Shown: piece by piece, positions 55,935 through 63,822 of the stretch
Layout: every line of letters starts with the position of its first letter
Position numbering within the stretch: position 1 is the first letter of the stretch
From: a virus
Length of the DNA stretch: 64,000 bases
IMG/VR virus record: IMGVR_UViG_3300020583_000010
Location: 62,001-126,000 of that record
Strand: one strand, 5' to 3'
Notes under the pieces: generated by a model
What the model was told of the DNA's origin: nothing
The model's input: only the letters and a program-made list of their open reading frames with translations
Databases searched by the model: none
Made by a program: the position numbers and the translations under genes

Positions 55935-56140
55935 TGAGTCTTTATGACTCCAGACCCTTCGATGTCTGTGAGCACTATGGAGTAGACGACTTCATTGGAG
56001 TGCTTGACAGTTTTATTACTCAAGGAGAATATCTAGTCTGTGACCGGCCGAGCTGTGCCTGGTCAATATCCGTAGACGATAATTCGCTATCAGACACTGT
56101 CTCTGAAGCTATGGAGCACTGGAATAGGAAGCATGCCTGA
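55934..56140 (+). CDS. hypothetical C-x4-C-x-W / HW-x-x-KH protein
   Basis: 68 residues: GEYLVCDRPSCAWSISVDDN then AMEHWNRKHA. The order C-x4-C-x-W ... H-W-x3-H recurs at 61713 on the other strand, so the two are paralogs; likely one zinc site. Confidence 0.62.
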   Translation: MSLYDSRPFDVCEHYGVDDFIGVLDSFITQGEYLVCDRPSCAWSISVDDNSLSDTVSEAMEHWNRKHA

Positions 56141-56441
56141 CGCAGAAACTCTCGTAGAGACTGAGTCTATCTCTGCTCTGGCCTTCTCTCCGCCGTGCGA
56201 GGCCCTGGACTGGGATGCTAGTGTCTGCGGCGCCAAAGCAAGCTGGATCATGTGGTATGATGCCTCTTGTGAGCACAAAGGTCCTTACTTCTTCTGTCCA
56301 GAGCATAAAGAGTTTATGCTGGAACAGCTGGCCAAGTGCTGGGATGACACATACCAGTATAGGAATGGTATAATGTTCTGTGTCCGGTGTGGAGCCTGGA
56401 CTACTATCTTCAATATTCGAGTAGAACCTTTGAAAGGTTGA
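56133..56441 (+). CDS. zinc protein of the L-x-F-x-P-P-C family
   Basis: 102 residues: ISALAFSPPCEALDWDASVC, then SCEHKGPYFFCPEHKEFM and MFCVRCGAWT. Paralog of 45245 and 52950. Confidence 0.64.
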   Translation: MPDAETLVETESISALAFSPPCEALDWDASVCGAKASWIMWYDASCEHKGPYFFCPEHKEFMLEQLAKCWDDTYQYRNGIMFCVRCGAWTTIFNIRVEPLKG

Positions 56442-56446
56442 ATTTA

Positions 56447-56920
56447 ATGAGTAACTCAGCAGATGCCAGACTTTATTTCGGGTACTTTCTCGGAAACCCT
56501 GAGTACACTAGTTGGCTCATCAAAAATGAAGACGAAGAGGATGACCAGGCAGAAGGCCTTGTCTCTAAGGCCTTCGACAACATTCCTGAGGACTGCAAGC
56601 CTAAGATGAAGTACCCGGATCGCGATGACTACTATGATTTCGAGAAAGAGAGAGCCGTTAAAGACTATTATGGTGTAGAGATCAGACACGCTGGATATGT
56701 GTACTCATCCTGCTACCTGACAGTAGCAACCACCACAGCTCTCGAAGCTAGTGATTATGGGTATATAGTCCTAGATCTTGATGATCTCCTGTGCCGTTCG
56801 AGCCAAGAGCACTGGGAGGATCGTCTGGACAGGTTCATCACAGCATCTGGCTTGGAATGGGCTGAAGATGTAGAAGATGAGCCCCAAGCTTCGTGGCTTC
56901 TGGTCGCAAGTTATGGATGA
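56447..56920 (+). CDS. hypothetical acidic protein
   Basis: 157 residues (WLIKNEDEEDDQAEGLVSKA; DYGYIVLDLDDLLCRSSQEH). No family recognised. Start from a weak AAAGG site; alternatives downstream are less likely. Confidence 0.6.
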   Translation: MSNSADARLYFGYFLGNPEYTSWLIKNEDEEDDQAEGLVSKAFDNIPEDCKPKMKYPDRDDYYDFEKERAVKDYYGVEIRHAGYVYSSCYLTVATTTALEASDYGYIVLDLDDLLCRSSQEHWEDRLDRFITASGLEWAEDVEDEPQASWLLVASYG

Positions 56921-57095
56921 TATCCCTGATGGTCTTCACCGTGACTGGCTCATAGACAATGAGTTCGTGGATCTCCTAGAACTCTGGAGTAACCAGCCGG
57001 ACTGGTCCTATGAAGATGTCAGACAGTGGTACTTCACCCATGATTGTCAAGTCTGCCGACTCAAAGGACCCAATGAGTCGTGCCTAGATTGCTAG
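56913..57095 (+). CDS. hypothetical protein with Cys pairs
   Basis: 60 residues: MDDIPDGLHRDWLIDNEFVD, then HDCQVCRLKGP and SCLDC at the end, a likely zinc site. ATGGATGA overlap with the previous stop decides the start. Confidence 0.6.
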   Translation: MDDIPDGLHRDWLIDNEFVDLLELWSNQPDWSYEDVRQWYFTHDCQVCRLKGPNESCLDC

Positions 57096-57104
57096 GAGAC
57101 TATT

Positions 57105-57374
57105 ATGATTTCATTCGGCCTTATAATTGACGAGGCTGGCGTCCCTGGCCTCTATAAGTCTGTCGAGAGAGCCAAGAAGCAGGTAGAGGAAGAGATTAAA
57201 AGTTGTTACGGGGTAGATGTGTGGGAGGAAGTTGGATACAAGTGTGTGTGGATGACTCCGGTAGATGCCTGGTGGGAGACTGTGAGTGTCTACAGTCTTA
57301 ATGACGACTGGGTAGAAGATTATGATTATCAGGTAGGTCCCATAATATTATCAGACGCTTGGCAACTGTATTAA
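57105..57374 (+). CDS. hypothetical protein, last of the rightward block
   Basis: 89 residues (AGVPGLYKSVERAKKQVEEE; VWMTPVDAWWETVSVYSLND). GGAGA site. No family recognised. Followed by the bidirectional terminator. Confidence 0.6.
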   Translation: MISFGLIIDEAGVPGLYKSVERAKKQVEEEIKSCYGVDVWEEVGYKCVWMTPVDAWWETVSVYSLNDDWVEDYDYQVGPIILSDAWQLY

Positions 57375-57408
57375 GTAAGTAGTAACTTTGGACTAGGTCA
57401 CAATAGTA

Positions 57409-57438
57409 AGAAAGCCCCTCAACCTTGAGGGGCTTTCT
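57409..57438. terminator. bidirectional rho-independent terminator
   Basis: AGAAAGCCCCTCAA/TTGAGGGGCTTTCT, a 14-bp perfect stem with a 2-nt loop, and A/T runs at both ends, between convergent transcription units. Confidence 0.92.
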
Positions 57439-57449
57439 CATGTCATCTG

Positions 57450-58295
57450 TTAGGCTGTGCTCTGAAAGGTGTTAGTACTGCCATCAGGAAGACTGAAGGT
57501 TGTCATTGCAGAGTTCTTTATAAGAGGCAACGCCTTGTCTATGGAATAGGCATTAAAGGTGTCAGTAGGTTCTTTCACATCTATTCTACTCTTTGATGTG
57601 CCGCTGCGGAACTCGAACAAGTAACTGAACCAAACACCGGACTTATCCGCAGGATCTGAAACCTCTAATCCTATGAATAACACATCACTGAAAGTTCTCA
57701 TCATGACTTGACTCTTACCCGTCTGCGTCTTACTCTGGCTCTTCAGCATAAGAGTATAAGGTCCCGAATCTGAAGATCTAATAAGAGAAGACCATTCACT
57801 CTGAAGACTAGACAGTCCTAAAGTATTCAATATCTCTACATCTAAGAATCCGGACTTTACTCTGATATTACTGCTAGTGATTTCCACTGCACGCGGTCCA
57901 TAGAGAGCTCCGAGACTCTTATTCTCCGAGTCGAAGATCTGTACTGAGGTGATAGAGAAGGCCTCATATTTGTCTTTCTCAGGAGACTCAGGAGCCACGG
58001 TATTCTTTTTGCCTAGCAGAGTGACCTGATCTACAGTACTCGTGCGAACTGACCAGACTTTGACGTTTCTACTAAAGCCAGAACCCTCAGGCGCGTTGGC
58101 GTGAAAGACAGTCCTGTCTTCCTGCTCATCATACCAGTCAGCCACCACATAGGTGGGAGCAGTCATTCCATTACGCAGTACCTTGAACTCGTAGGTACCC
58201 AGACCTTCAACCTCTAGCCGTTCTGGCTGAGGAAACTGCTTTACATCCCAACCCTCACCCAGGGATGCCAAGAATTCTTCTTTATCAGTAGCCAT
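57450..58295 (-). CDS. hypothetical beta-rich protein
   Basis: 281 residues, largely beta-type (YEFKVLRNGMTAPTYVVADW; SGVWFSYLFEFRSGTSKSRI). No cysteines near active-site-like motifs and no signal peptide. Could be a structural or abundant late protein. AAAGGAA site before the ATG. No family recognised. Confidence 0.7.
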   Translation of the reverse strand: MATDKEEFLASLGEGWDVKQFPQPERLEVEGLGTYEFKVLRNGMTAPTYVVADWYDEQEDRTVFHANAPEGSGFSRNVKVWSVRTSTVDQVTLLGKKNTVAPESPEKDKYEAFSITSVQIFDSENKSLGALYGPRAVEITSSNIRVKSGFLDVEILNTLGLSSLQSEWSSLIRSSDSGPYTLMLKSQSKTQTGKSQVMMRTFSDVLFIGLEVSDPADKSGVWFSYLFEFRSGTSKSRIDVKEPTDTFNAYSIDKALPLIKNSAMTTFSLPDGSTNTFQSTA

Positions 58296-58359
58296 TGTGT
58301 GTTCCTTTAGTGTAGTGTGTTATGGCTTGTATATTAAATTATTATGAAGTTATAAGCCT

Positions 58360-58476
58360 TTAGGAAATATCGGTCTTTTCCACGAAATGCTTCTTAAGCC
58401 GTCTGAAGAACATGTAGTAGCCTACCACAGTTCCTACTCCCTGAAGTACATTCAACACAGTGAGAAATACAAGCAT
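58360..58476 (-). CDS. 38-residue membrane protein
   Basis: MLVFLTVLNVLQGVGTVVGY then a basic tail FFRRLKKHFVEK. Starts in a TGATG overlap with the expected stop of the upstream gene. Supports the frameshift reading of that gene. Confidence 0.55.
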   Translation of the reverse strand: MLVFLTVLNVLQGVGTVVGYYMFFRRLKKHFVEKTDIS

Positions 58477-58687
58477 CAACTATCCTCGCAAGGGCACTCA
58501 AGCCTGTGTAACCAGGAGAACCTGTGTAACCAGGAGAACCTGTTTCCTTACAGCCGCAGCGGTCTGCACATTGAGTAGGAGCAATAAAGTAACCACTGGG
58601 AGAAAGTTTAACTAATACTTTATCATCCCCTAGTGTCTCTAAAATACGGAAGGTATTAGTCTTTTTACGCTTGAAAGGATTCCACAC
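58476..58687 (-). CDS. basic Cys-containing protein, C-terminus probably frameshifted
   Basis: GTG start; FKRKKTNTFRILETLGDDKV then CADRCGCKETGSPGYTGSPG. The open frame continues to 58394 as an unlikely read-through of the membrane gene. A +2 frame ends as LHRLECPCEDS with a stop at 58476 that overlaps the next start. An 18-bp tandem repeat (58503-58538) encodes the GSPGYT repeats and may have caused the shift. Confidence 0.5.
58503..58538. repeat. 18-bp tandem repeat, two copies
   Basis: TGTGTAACCAGGAGAACC repeated head-to-tail within the gene above. Confidence 0.8.
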
Positions 58688-58850
58688 ATGTTACTCTGCC
58701 AAGCCTGGTATAGTCTTCCTCATGATATAGACCTACAGATACTTTAAAATTAGGAGATGTAGCCGTAATCCCCACGGATGCTTCTATCTCGTGTCCTTTA
58801 AGCTCAGTGATGGTCCAGACTTTTATTTTTCTAGCATCATCTAGATTCAT
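58665..58850 (-). CDS. hypothetical small beta protein
   Basis: 61 residues (KIKVWTITELKGHEIEASVG). Four-base overlap with the gene before and 23 with the one after. No family recognised. Confidence 0.58.
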   Translation of the reverse strand: MNLDDARKIKVWTITELKGHEIEASVGITATSPNFKVSVGLYHEEDYTRLGRVTCVESFQA

Positions 58851-59506
58851 GAAAACTGGCTGAACCTTTCCACTTTTGCTGTGGTGGACCCAGGAGTACT
58901 CGCGCTGCCCTCAGTGTAGGCAGGCACCTCTGCAACAGGCAGAGGCGGTGTATATGAGGTGTCTGGAGCTGCTGGAGCAAACTCATCAGGAAGGTCGTCA
59001 TCCACAACTCCTAGCCCTTCCTTCAGGGCTGCCAGCACCTTGGTATCGTGATTGGCATAGGCTGACTCAATGTACTTTATAGCGGCTGCTACATCGTAAG
59101 AGTGATCAAGATCAGAACTAACCTGGTATTGCTCGAATGTGGGTTCGGGCATTATCTGTGCAAGACTCCGCGCTTCGGTCTTAGCTTCCTGAACCCACTG
59201 GGAGTGCACAGCATAGCTCTTCTCACGCTCTTCCTCTGTTCCGTACAGGTCTTCATCATCTTCTAGGTAATCGTCTTCATTCTCCAGTGGCTCTCCGAGA
59301 TCAGCAGCATAGAGAAACATGGCAGATGACGGCGCCACATAGTCGGCCGGATGAATATAGGAATCTAGCAACTCAACAGAGACAGAGTGCACTACATGCT
59401 CAGGGAGTGCGTGTTGTGCGGCTCTCACTTTGCTGGTAAATATTCCTACCAGGGCGGAATCACCGTCAATTACCACATAGAAGTTCTTAATACTATTTAG
59501 ACTCAC
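58847..59506 (-). CDS. hypothetical acidic protein with Pro/Thr tail
   Basis: 219 residues: an alpha-beta start (FYVVIDGDSALVGIFTSKVR), an acidic stretch (ENEDDYLEDDEDLYGTEEER), and a Pro/Thr/Ser-rich end (PDTSYTPPLPVAEVPAYTEG). No family recognised. Confidence 0.63.
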   Translation of the reverse strand: MSLNSIKNFYVVIDGDSALVGIFTSKVRAAQHALPEHVVHSVSVELLDSYIHPADYVAPSSAMFLYAADLGEPLENEDDYLEDDEDLYGTEEEREKSYAVHSQWVQEAKTEARSLAQIMPEPTFEQYQVSSDLDHSYDVAAAIKYIESAYANHDTKVLAALKEGLGVVDDDLPDEFAPAAPDTSYTPPLPVAEVPAYTEGSASTPGSTTAKVERFSQFS

Positions 59507-59795
59507 TGTTTTCCTCTTCTAGTATATAATCCACACAACAATTCTGTCCTTCATCATGAGCAGAGCATAAAAACCCATACTTCTCATGTGCCGATTTCAA
59601 CCATTGCTTCTGGACTGCAGTCAATGACTCACCGAACTCTCTAAAAGAAGTACCGTCCTCCTCCGTGTATTCGGCGTCCTCATATGGGGAATGGAACATA
59701 TACTCAGTATCCCAGTTTGTAGACCCACGATTGTCACAGTCACTCGGACAAGGACAGGTCTCTTCCTCGCAGTTACCCACAGTGATTCTCCTCAT
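59493..59795 (-). CDS. hypothetical Cys-rich acidic protein
   Basis: 100 residues with CEEETCPCPSDCDNRG at the start and CSAHDEGQNCCVDY at the end, likely metal-binding. No family recognised. Confidence 0.6.
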   Translation of the reverse strand: MRRITVGNCEEETCPCPSDCDNRGSTNWDTEYMFHSPYEDAEYTEEDGTSFREFGESLTAVQKQWLKSAHEKYGFLCSAHDEGQNCCVDYILEEENSESK

Positions 59796-59853
59796 AATGT
59801 GTAGAGAAGTTATCCAGATAAGACAACTGTGTCAAAGTCAGGTGTTCAGCCAT
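59773..59853 (-). CDS. 26-residue small ORF bridging two genes
   Basis: MAEHLTLTQLSYLDNFSTHY then EENHCG. Starts in an ATGGCTGA overlap with the HTH gene's stop and ends just inside the next gene, the usual coupling here. Confidence 0.45.
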   Translation of the reverse strand: MAEHLTLTQLSYLDNFSTHYEENHCG

Positions 59854-60418
59854 TAAGAGCCTCGCCCTCAAGTATCAAAACCCGTTCCAGGGTTGTGGCA
59901 AGGTGCACAGAGCCGTGCAGTCTCAACTCGATAGCCAGCTCTCTCGCCGCGTCTCTGTGGTCCGGCAATACCGTTCTCAGAGCTTTCACGAGAGCCTCGA
60001 AGTCAGCCACGATAGCCTCATCTACTCTGTCCCCCTCGGCTTTAGCCGTAAACTTCTCTATCAGAGCCAGAGAGTTTCTGACTTCCTTGATGGCATTCAA
60101 TGCGAGGAGGTCGTTTCCAAGAGCATGCGCTCGACTCTGAATCTCCCGCGCGGTGGCAACAGTCTCAGCAAGCATCTGATTGATGACCTTCTGATCAGTG
60201 GTGAGGCCTGCTGCTATAAGTTCTTCCGTATTACCTCGAACAACAAGAGCATTGTTTATAATCACAGACTCTGCCAGATGCGCCTGAGAATGACGATACA
60301 GGGCAGAGGCAGTTACCTCGTACTTCTCAGCAAGAATAGAATGAGGAACCTTAGCGGCAAGATCAATATCAATCTCTACATGTCGCTCATTGGTACATAT
60401 GGAACAGGCGCGGGGCAA
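59846..60418 (-). CDS. HTH protein with N-terminal zinc-like start, terminase-small-subunit-like
   Basis: 190 residues. CSICTNERHVEIDIDLAAKV followed by PHSILAEKYEVTASALYRHS is the Cys pair plus helix-turn-helix often seen in phage DNA-binding proteins and some small terminase subunits. The rest is helical. No large terminase gene is in the window, so a packaging role is only a possibility; a regulator is equally likely. Confidence 0.65.
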   Translation of the reverse strand: MPRACSICTNERHVEIDIDLAAKVPHSILAEKYEVTASALYRHSQAHLAESVIINNALVVRGNTEELIAAGLTTDQKVINQMLAETVATAREIQSRAHALGNDLLALNAIKEVRNSLALIEKFTAKAEGDRVDEAIVADFEALVKALRTVLPDHRDAARELAIELRLHGSVHLATTLERVLILEGEALNG

Positions 60419-60423
60419 AGTAG

Positions 60424-60624
60424 TTATCCCTCTTCTGCTAGCAGGTGTTCTTTAACCATCGGAGAGCTCTCTAGCGGGTATTCTAGCTCTGCTTTACGCT
60501 TGGCTACGAAAAACCAGTCTAAATAAGGATATTCTTCAAAGTGTTTTACCCCCATAAGAAAACCCTGAATGAAATGGTACCTTGTCGCGGCGACACTTGC
60601 ATCAGAGCAATCTTCACAGACCAT
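60424..60624 (-). CDS. hypothetical protein
   Basis: 66 residues: CEDCSDASVAATRYHFIQGF then a charged aromatic stretch (FEEYPYLDWFFVAKRKAELE). No family recognised. Confidence 0.58.
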   Translation of the reverse strand: MVCEDCSDASVAATRYHFIQGFLMGVKHFEEYPYLDWFFVAKRKAELEYPLESSPMVKEHLLAEEG

Positions 60625-60845
60625 TACATCCCCTGATACAGACTGGGAACAGGATTGTGCTCAATGTGGCTTTCCAGGAAGAACAATGCTGATTCTACTG
60701 CTTCTTCAACACCGGCATAGAGTTCTTGCAGGGGATGAAAAAGGTCCAGCATATAGAAAACTGTAGACCTCAGTGTCTCCTGAGGGAGAGCTGAGAGATC
60801 CATAGATCTTAGGTACCTGATACGCTGTTCTAGGTCATGTCTCAT
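60624..60845 (-). CDS. hypothetical helical protein
   Basis: 73 residues (HDLEQRIRYLRSMDLSALPQ; LQELYAGVEEAVESALFFLE). Overlaps the nucleotidyltransferase stop by four bases. No family recognised. Confidence 0.58.
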   Translation of the reverse strand: MRHDLEQRIRYLRSMDLSALPQETLRSTVFYMLDLFHPLQELYAGVEEAVESALFFLESHIEHNPVPSLYQGM

Positions 60846-61522
60846 ATGTCGCTCCAGTACGCTAGTCTTACTTGTCTAAGCCAATATGATACTGCTTCAT
60901 AGTCTGGATTCATTGGCAAAGGGGATTTCGCCTCATTGTACTCTCGCTTCCAGTGTTCCAGCCATGCCTTGACTTCATCAGGGTCATTAACGGCCATCTC
61001 TGCAAAGTCCCAGCAGTCTTGAGGCTTTTCCAATCTGACTGTTAGATTAGCCGTAGTATACAGCTGATAACCCTGTAGTACAAGCCTAAACAAATGCCTG
61101 GCGTGCTTGCTGGCACGCTTGTCGGAGATGTCAGAATTGAATTTCCCACGGTCTAGGTACCGGCGGAACTGCTGGTCAGCATAGCCTAGATACGAATCTC
61201 TAACCCTGTACTTGGACAGGAAAGCTCTGCGGATGAAAATTAGGCCTGCGCCAAGCTCCGTGCTGGTAATATACAAGTGTTGAGGTAACCAAAGAAGTTC
61301 ATTTAAAGTAGGATTTCCGCCAAGGCAAAGCCTAGCGAACTTAGCTGCCTCATGCATAACTTTGTCAGCTGGTTCATGTTCTTGAACAGTTTCAACTGGT
61401 TTATCCAGCCCTACCAGATCTATAGTATCGTGTGCAAAGACACCTAGAAAGTCTACGTCAGAGTTCTCTGTCTGGAGTCCATACGCTGTGCTACCAACTA
61501 TCCCTTTAATGAGGGTGTTCAT
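60842..61522 (-). CDS. RlaP-like polymerase-beta-fold nucleotidyltransferase
   Basis: 226 residues. IKGIVGSTAYGLQTENSDVD is the G-S-x-A-Y-G ... S-D-x-D signature of polymerase-beta-type nucleotidyltransferases. The following NELLWLPQHLYITST and FRRYLDRGKFNSDIS fit the RlaP branch, named for linkage to RNA-ligase repair systems. It may add nucleotides to RNA ends, complementing the ligase and Pnk-like proteins encoded 35 kb away and the tRNA array 2 kb upstream. Activity is inferred from family, not shown. Confidence 0.75.
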   Translation of the reverse strand: MNTLIKGIVGSTAYGLQTENSDVDFLGVFAHDTIDLVGLDKPVETVQEHEPADKVMHEAAKFARLCLGGNPTLNELLWLPQHLYITSTELGAGLIFIRRAFLSKYRVRDSYLGYADQQFRRYLDRGKFNSDISDKRASKHARHLFRLVLQGYQLYTTANLTVRLEKPQDCWDFAEMAVNDPDEVKAWLEHWKREYNEAKSPLPMNPDYEAVSYWLRQVRLAYWSDI

Positions 61523-61716
61523 CAGTCCTCCGGAAAGAACTTATCAAGAGCCTCTAGCGCATGCTCAAGAGCATGCTTTTTCTCCTTGGCTTTGCCCCAG
61601 GCTTCTCGCATCTCTTCCGGTACCTCTTCTGCACTGAACCAGTCCAGTCCGTCGTAAAGGCCACCTTCCCAATCTGCTTTAGCGAGAATGTCCTCGTAAG
61701 AGTAAACCTTAGTCAT
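61522..61716 (-). CDS. hypothetical small helical protein
   Basis: 64 residues from the ATG in a TTATGA overlap with the upstream stop. YSYEDILAKADWEGGLYDGL then a Lys-rich helix. No family recognised. Confidence 0.6.
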   Translation of the reverse strand: MTKVYSYEDILAKADWEGGLYDGLDWFSAEEVPEEMREAWGKAKEKKHALEHALEALDKFFPED

Positions 61717-61943
61717 AACCGTCCTTGATGCTTCTCTTCCCAATGTCTACTGCATAACTCTAACACATCATCTAGTGTATTGTCAATAGTGAGTTCCACT
61801 GTCCAAGGACATAATGGATCTAAACAGGTCACGAATGCGTACGATCCCCAAACTACCGGAGCGGCATCCTCATAGAGATCCCGGTATCTGATATCGCTGC
61901 CTATGAAGAACTTATCCCAAATCCAGTATGGAACGGGTACCAT
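61713..61943 (-). CDS. hypothetical C-x4-C-x-W / HW-x-x-KH protein
   Basis: 76 residues: YAFVTCLDPLCPWTVELTID then LCSRHWEEKHQGRL. Paralog of 55934 on the opposite strand. Confidence 0.62.
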   Translation of the reverse strand: MVPVPYWIWDKFFIGSDIRYRDLYEDAAPVVWGSYAFVTCLDPLCPWTVELTIDNTLDDVLELCSRHWEEKHQGRL

Positions 61944-61949
61944 ATCAGC

Positions 61950-62396
61950 CTACTTAGTGTCTTCGTCTCGGTCTTGCTGCTCTGCTACATGCTTAACCTC
62001 GGCACGAAGTCCTCTTATTTCTTCTAGAAGAACAAGTTGATTCTTATTTATAACCATTAGTTCATCTGTATTAGACTCAGTATGGACAGCTACTTCTCCA
62101 CTTATGCGGTCTCCCCTGTTAGCAGAAATCTGAAGAATGATGCCTTGGACGGCAGCGATCATACTAAGGCCGATGTTCAATAGCAACCACGGATAGGGAT
62201 CAAGGCCGTGATTCTTATCTACCACTGATTGTAAGAGAACCCAGATTAGAATACCAGCGGCCACAGAACCTAGAGCTACCCAGGTTCCAAACCAGTGCTT
62301 TAATACATCTGCTGCTCTCTCCCCGAATGATAACTGCTTGTCAGTTCTTACAGCAGGATGCTTACGCCATAAGTCTATGCCGTGCTTAACCATCAT
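61950..62396 (-). CDS. DUF1003-like membrane protein
   Basis: 148 residues. KQLSFGERAADVLKHWFGTW, then two hydrophobic segments (VALGSVAAGILIWVLLQSVV; YPWLLLNIGLSMIAAVQGII) followed by ILQISANRGDR match the DUF1003 family of inner-membrane proteins. A coiled-coil cytoplasmic tail ends it. Function unknown; not an obvious holin. Confidence 0.75.
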   Translation of the reverse strand: MMVKHGIDLWRKHPAVRTDKQLSFGERAADVLKHWFGTWVALGSVAAGILIWVLLQSVVDKNHGLDPYPWLLLNIGLSMIAAVQGIILQISANRGDRISGEVAVHTESNTDELMVINKNQLVLLEEIRGLRAEVKHVAEQQDRDEDTK

Positions 62397-62571
62397 CTCG
62401 CACCAGTTGTTTCTTCAGCTCATGGGTCTGCGCAGCGAGAGCTGCCTTATTCTCTTGATCAATCCGTGCTGTCTGCGCACGAAGCTTCACAACGACGCCT
62501 AGAAATGTTACACCAGCAGACAGAAGGACTGCTGCTGATGATATCAGTGAGGCTACTATTATCGGATTCAT
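62386..62571 (-). CDS. single-pass membrane protein
   Basis: 61 residues: IIVASLISSAAVLLSAGVTF then GVVVKLRAQTARIDQENK and a helical tail. Overlaps the DUF1003-like gene by 11 bases. Possible partner of it. Confidence 0.65.
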   Translation of the reverse strand: MNPIIVASLISSAAVLLSAGVTFLGVVVKLRAQTARIDQENKAALAAQTHELKKQLVRDDG

Positions 62572-63053
62572 TTGTTCTCGTACTCAGCACGTTTCCAGCT
62601 AAGGTGTTCTTCAGAGGATAGAGGAACAGTTAGTTTGGGGTCTAATCTTTGACCAGTTTTAACTATATCCCACTCCACAGGCTGATCACCCATGAATCTC
62701 GCAACCTGAGCAGGGTGAGTATCTTGATACTCTTCCTTGTACTCTTCGTCACGGAGTGAGTAGAGCCATGCTGATGCCATTGCGATTACCTGAAGCAATT
62801 CATCTTTAAGGTTCTGCGGATCAGCATTGTCATAGGTAAGCGATCTTGCTACTTCCCCGATCTCCTCTGAAAGCACAATGAACTTGACCTCGTTTGGCAT
62901 ACCCGAACTGGTGGGAACCTTATCAAGGCCATGCTTTTCTGCGGCTGAATAAAGTTCCTGGTCTACTTGGTAGGGAAGATATGTGTTAAGCCACTCCCAC
63001 AACTCGTCATACCAGATAGAAGGGACTGAATGCTTGTGCTCTGGTCTACTCAT
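62568..63053 (-). CDS. MazG-like nucleotide pyrophosphohydrolase
   Basis: 161 residues. FIVLSEEIGEVARSLTYDNA and NLKDELLQVIAMASAWLY hold the E-E-x-x-E ... D-E helix pair of MazG-type enzymes, which bind magnesium and split NTPs or (p)ppGpp-related nucleotides. Could lower host alarm nucleotides during infection. A second all-alpha NTP pyrophosphatase-like gene is at 3865. Confidence 0.75.
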   Translation of the reverse strand: MSRPEHKHSVPSIWYDELWEWLNTYLPYQVDQELYSAAEKHGLDKVPTSSGMPNEVKFIVLSEEIGEVARSLTYDNADPQNLKDELLQVIAMASAWLYSLRDEEYKEEYQDTHPAQVARFMGDQPVEWDIVKTGQRLDPKLTVPLSSEEHLSWKRAEYENK

Positions 63054-63295
63054 TCTATACTCTCTGTTGTGTGGTCCTGCGTTACATCGGCTTCGAGCTT
63101 CGTACCCTGTGGGAATAATCCCGGGACTATCACATTGTATTTCTTATGCAGCTTAATTCCCAGACGAGTATAGAAAACTTCTGAGCTCGCCAGGTCTAGA
63201 AAGATGTGCATGCAGGCAGCGACGACTACAGCAAGGACTACCACAGTAAGAGGAACCAATCCCAGTATCACTAGATAAGTTAACACTGCTTGCAT
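63050..63295 (-). CDS. membrane protein, first gene of the right leftward operon
   Basis: 81 residues with one long hydrophobic stretch (LTYLVILGLVPLTVVVLAVV then VAACMHIFLDLA) and a soluble acidic C-terminus. Behind the promoter at 63354. Confidence 0.68.
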   Translation of the reverse strand: MQAVLTYLVILGLVPLTVVVLAVVVAACMHIFLDLASSEVFYTRLGIKLHKKYNVIVPGLFPQGTKLEADVTQDHTTESIE

Positions 63296-63353
63296 ACTAC
63301 TCCTATATATGACTTGTGCAGGGTCTAGGTACAGTTATCTTGAATTCTCAAGC

Positions 63354-63383
63354 ACTATAGCATAGATATGCATCAAGTGTCAA
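63354..63383 (-). promoter_or_regulatory. promoter of the right leftward operon
   Basis: Minus strand TTGACA, 18 bp, TATAGT with TGC before the -10. Near-consensus. It sits between tRNA-Tyr and the operon, about 60 bp from the first start. Confidence 0.8.
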
Positions 63384-63384
63384 G

Positions 63385-63465
63385 TGACGCATCAAGGAAT
63401 CGAACCTCACCAGCCGAAGCGCGTGGGCTACAACCACGCGGGAACCCCAGTTCCCCATATACGCC
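63385..63465 (-). tRNA. tRNA-Tyr (GTA)
   Basis: Acceptor GGCGTAT/ATGCGTC (two G-T pairs), anticodon stem CGTGG/CCACG with loop TTGTAGC (anticodon GTA), long variable region, T-loop TTCGATT, discriminator A. Confidence 0.85.
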
Positions 63466-63584
63466 GTGTGCGTAATTAGATCAGTCTCGCCGGTCATAGT
63501 GTACCTTAGCGACCATTGAGCATCACTTTTCGCCTACACGCGCCGATCGGTCAGTGAGGCCGTAGACATTACGCGTGCCTACCG

Positions 63585-63659
63585 TGGAATACCTCGGATT
63601 TGAACCGAGAAACCTCCGCATTGCAAAAGCGGCGCTCTACCAATTGGAGCTAGTATCCC
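63585..63659 (-). tRNA. tRNA-Ala (TGC)
   Basis: Acceptor GGGATAC/GTATTCC, anticodon loop TTTGCAA (anticodon TGC) on a CCGC/GCGG stem with a T-T innermost mismatch, T-arm CTCGG-TTCAAAT-CCGAG, discriminator A. Confidence 0.86.
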
Positions 63660-63680
63660 TAGTAAATATTCAGTTATCAG

Positions 63681-63761
63681 CGGAAGAGACAGGAATCGGA
63701 CCCGCTACCGTGTTACCGGCGCTAGTTTTCAAGACTAGTTGTCCCCATGGACCACTCTTCC
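63681..63761 (-). tRNA. tRNA-Ser (TGA)
   Basis: Acceptor GGAAGAG/CTCTTCC, anticodon stem CTAGT/ACTAG with loop CTTGAAA (anticodon TGA), serine-type long variable arm CGCCGGTAACACGGTAGC, discriminator G. Confidence 0.87.
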
Positions 63762-63822
63762 ATGACTGGTCTTTTATGCACATTCCTCAGCATACGGCTG
63801 AGTTTAGTTCCAGTCCAGCACG

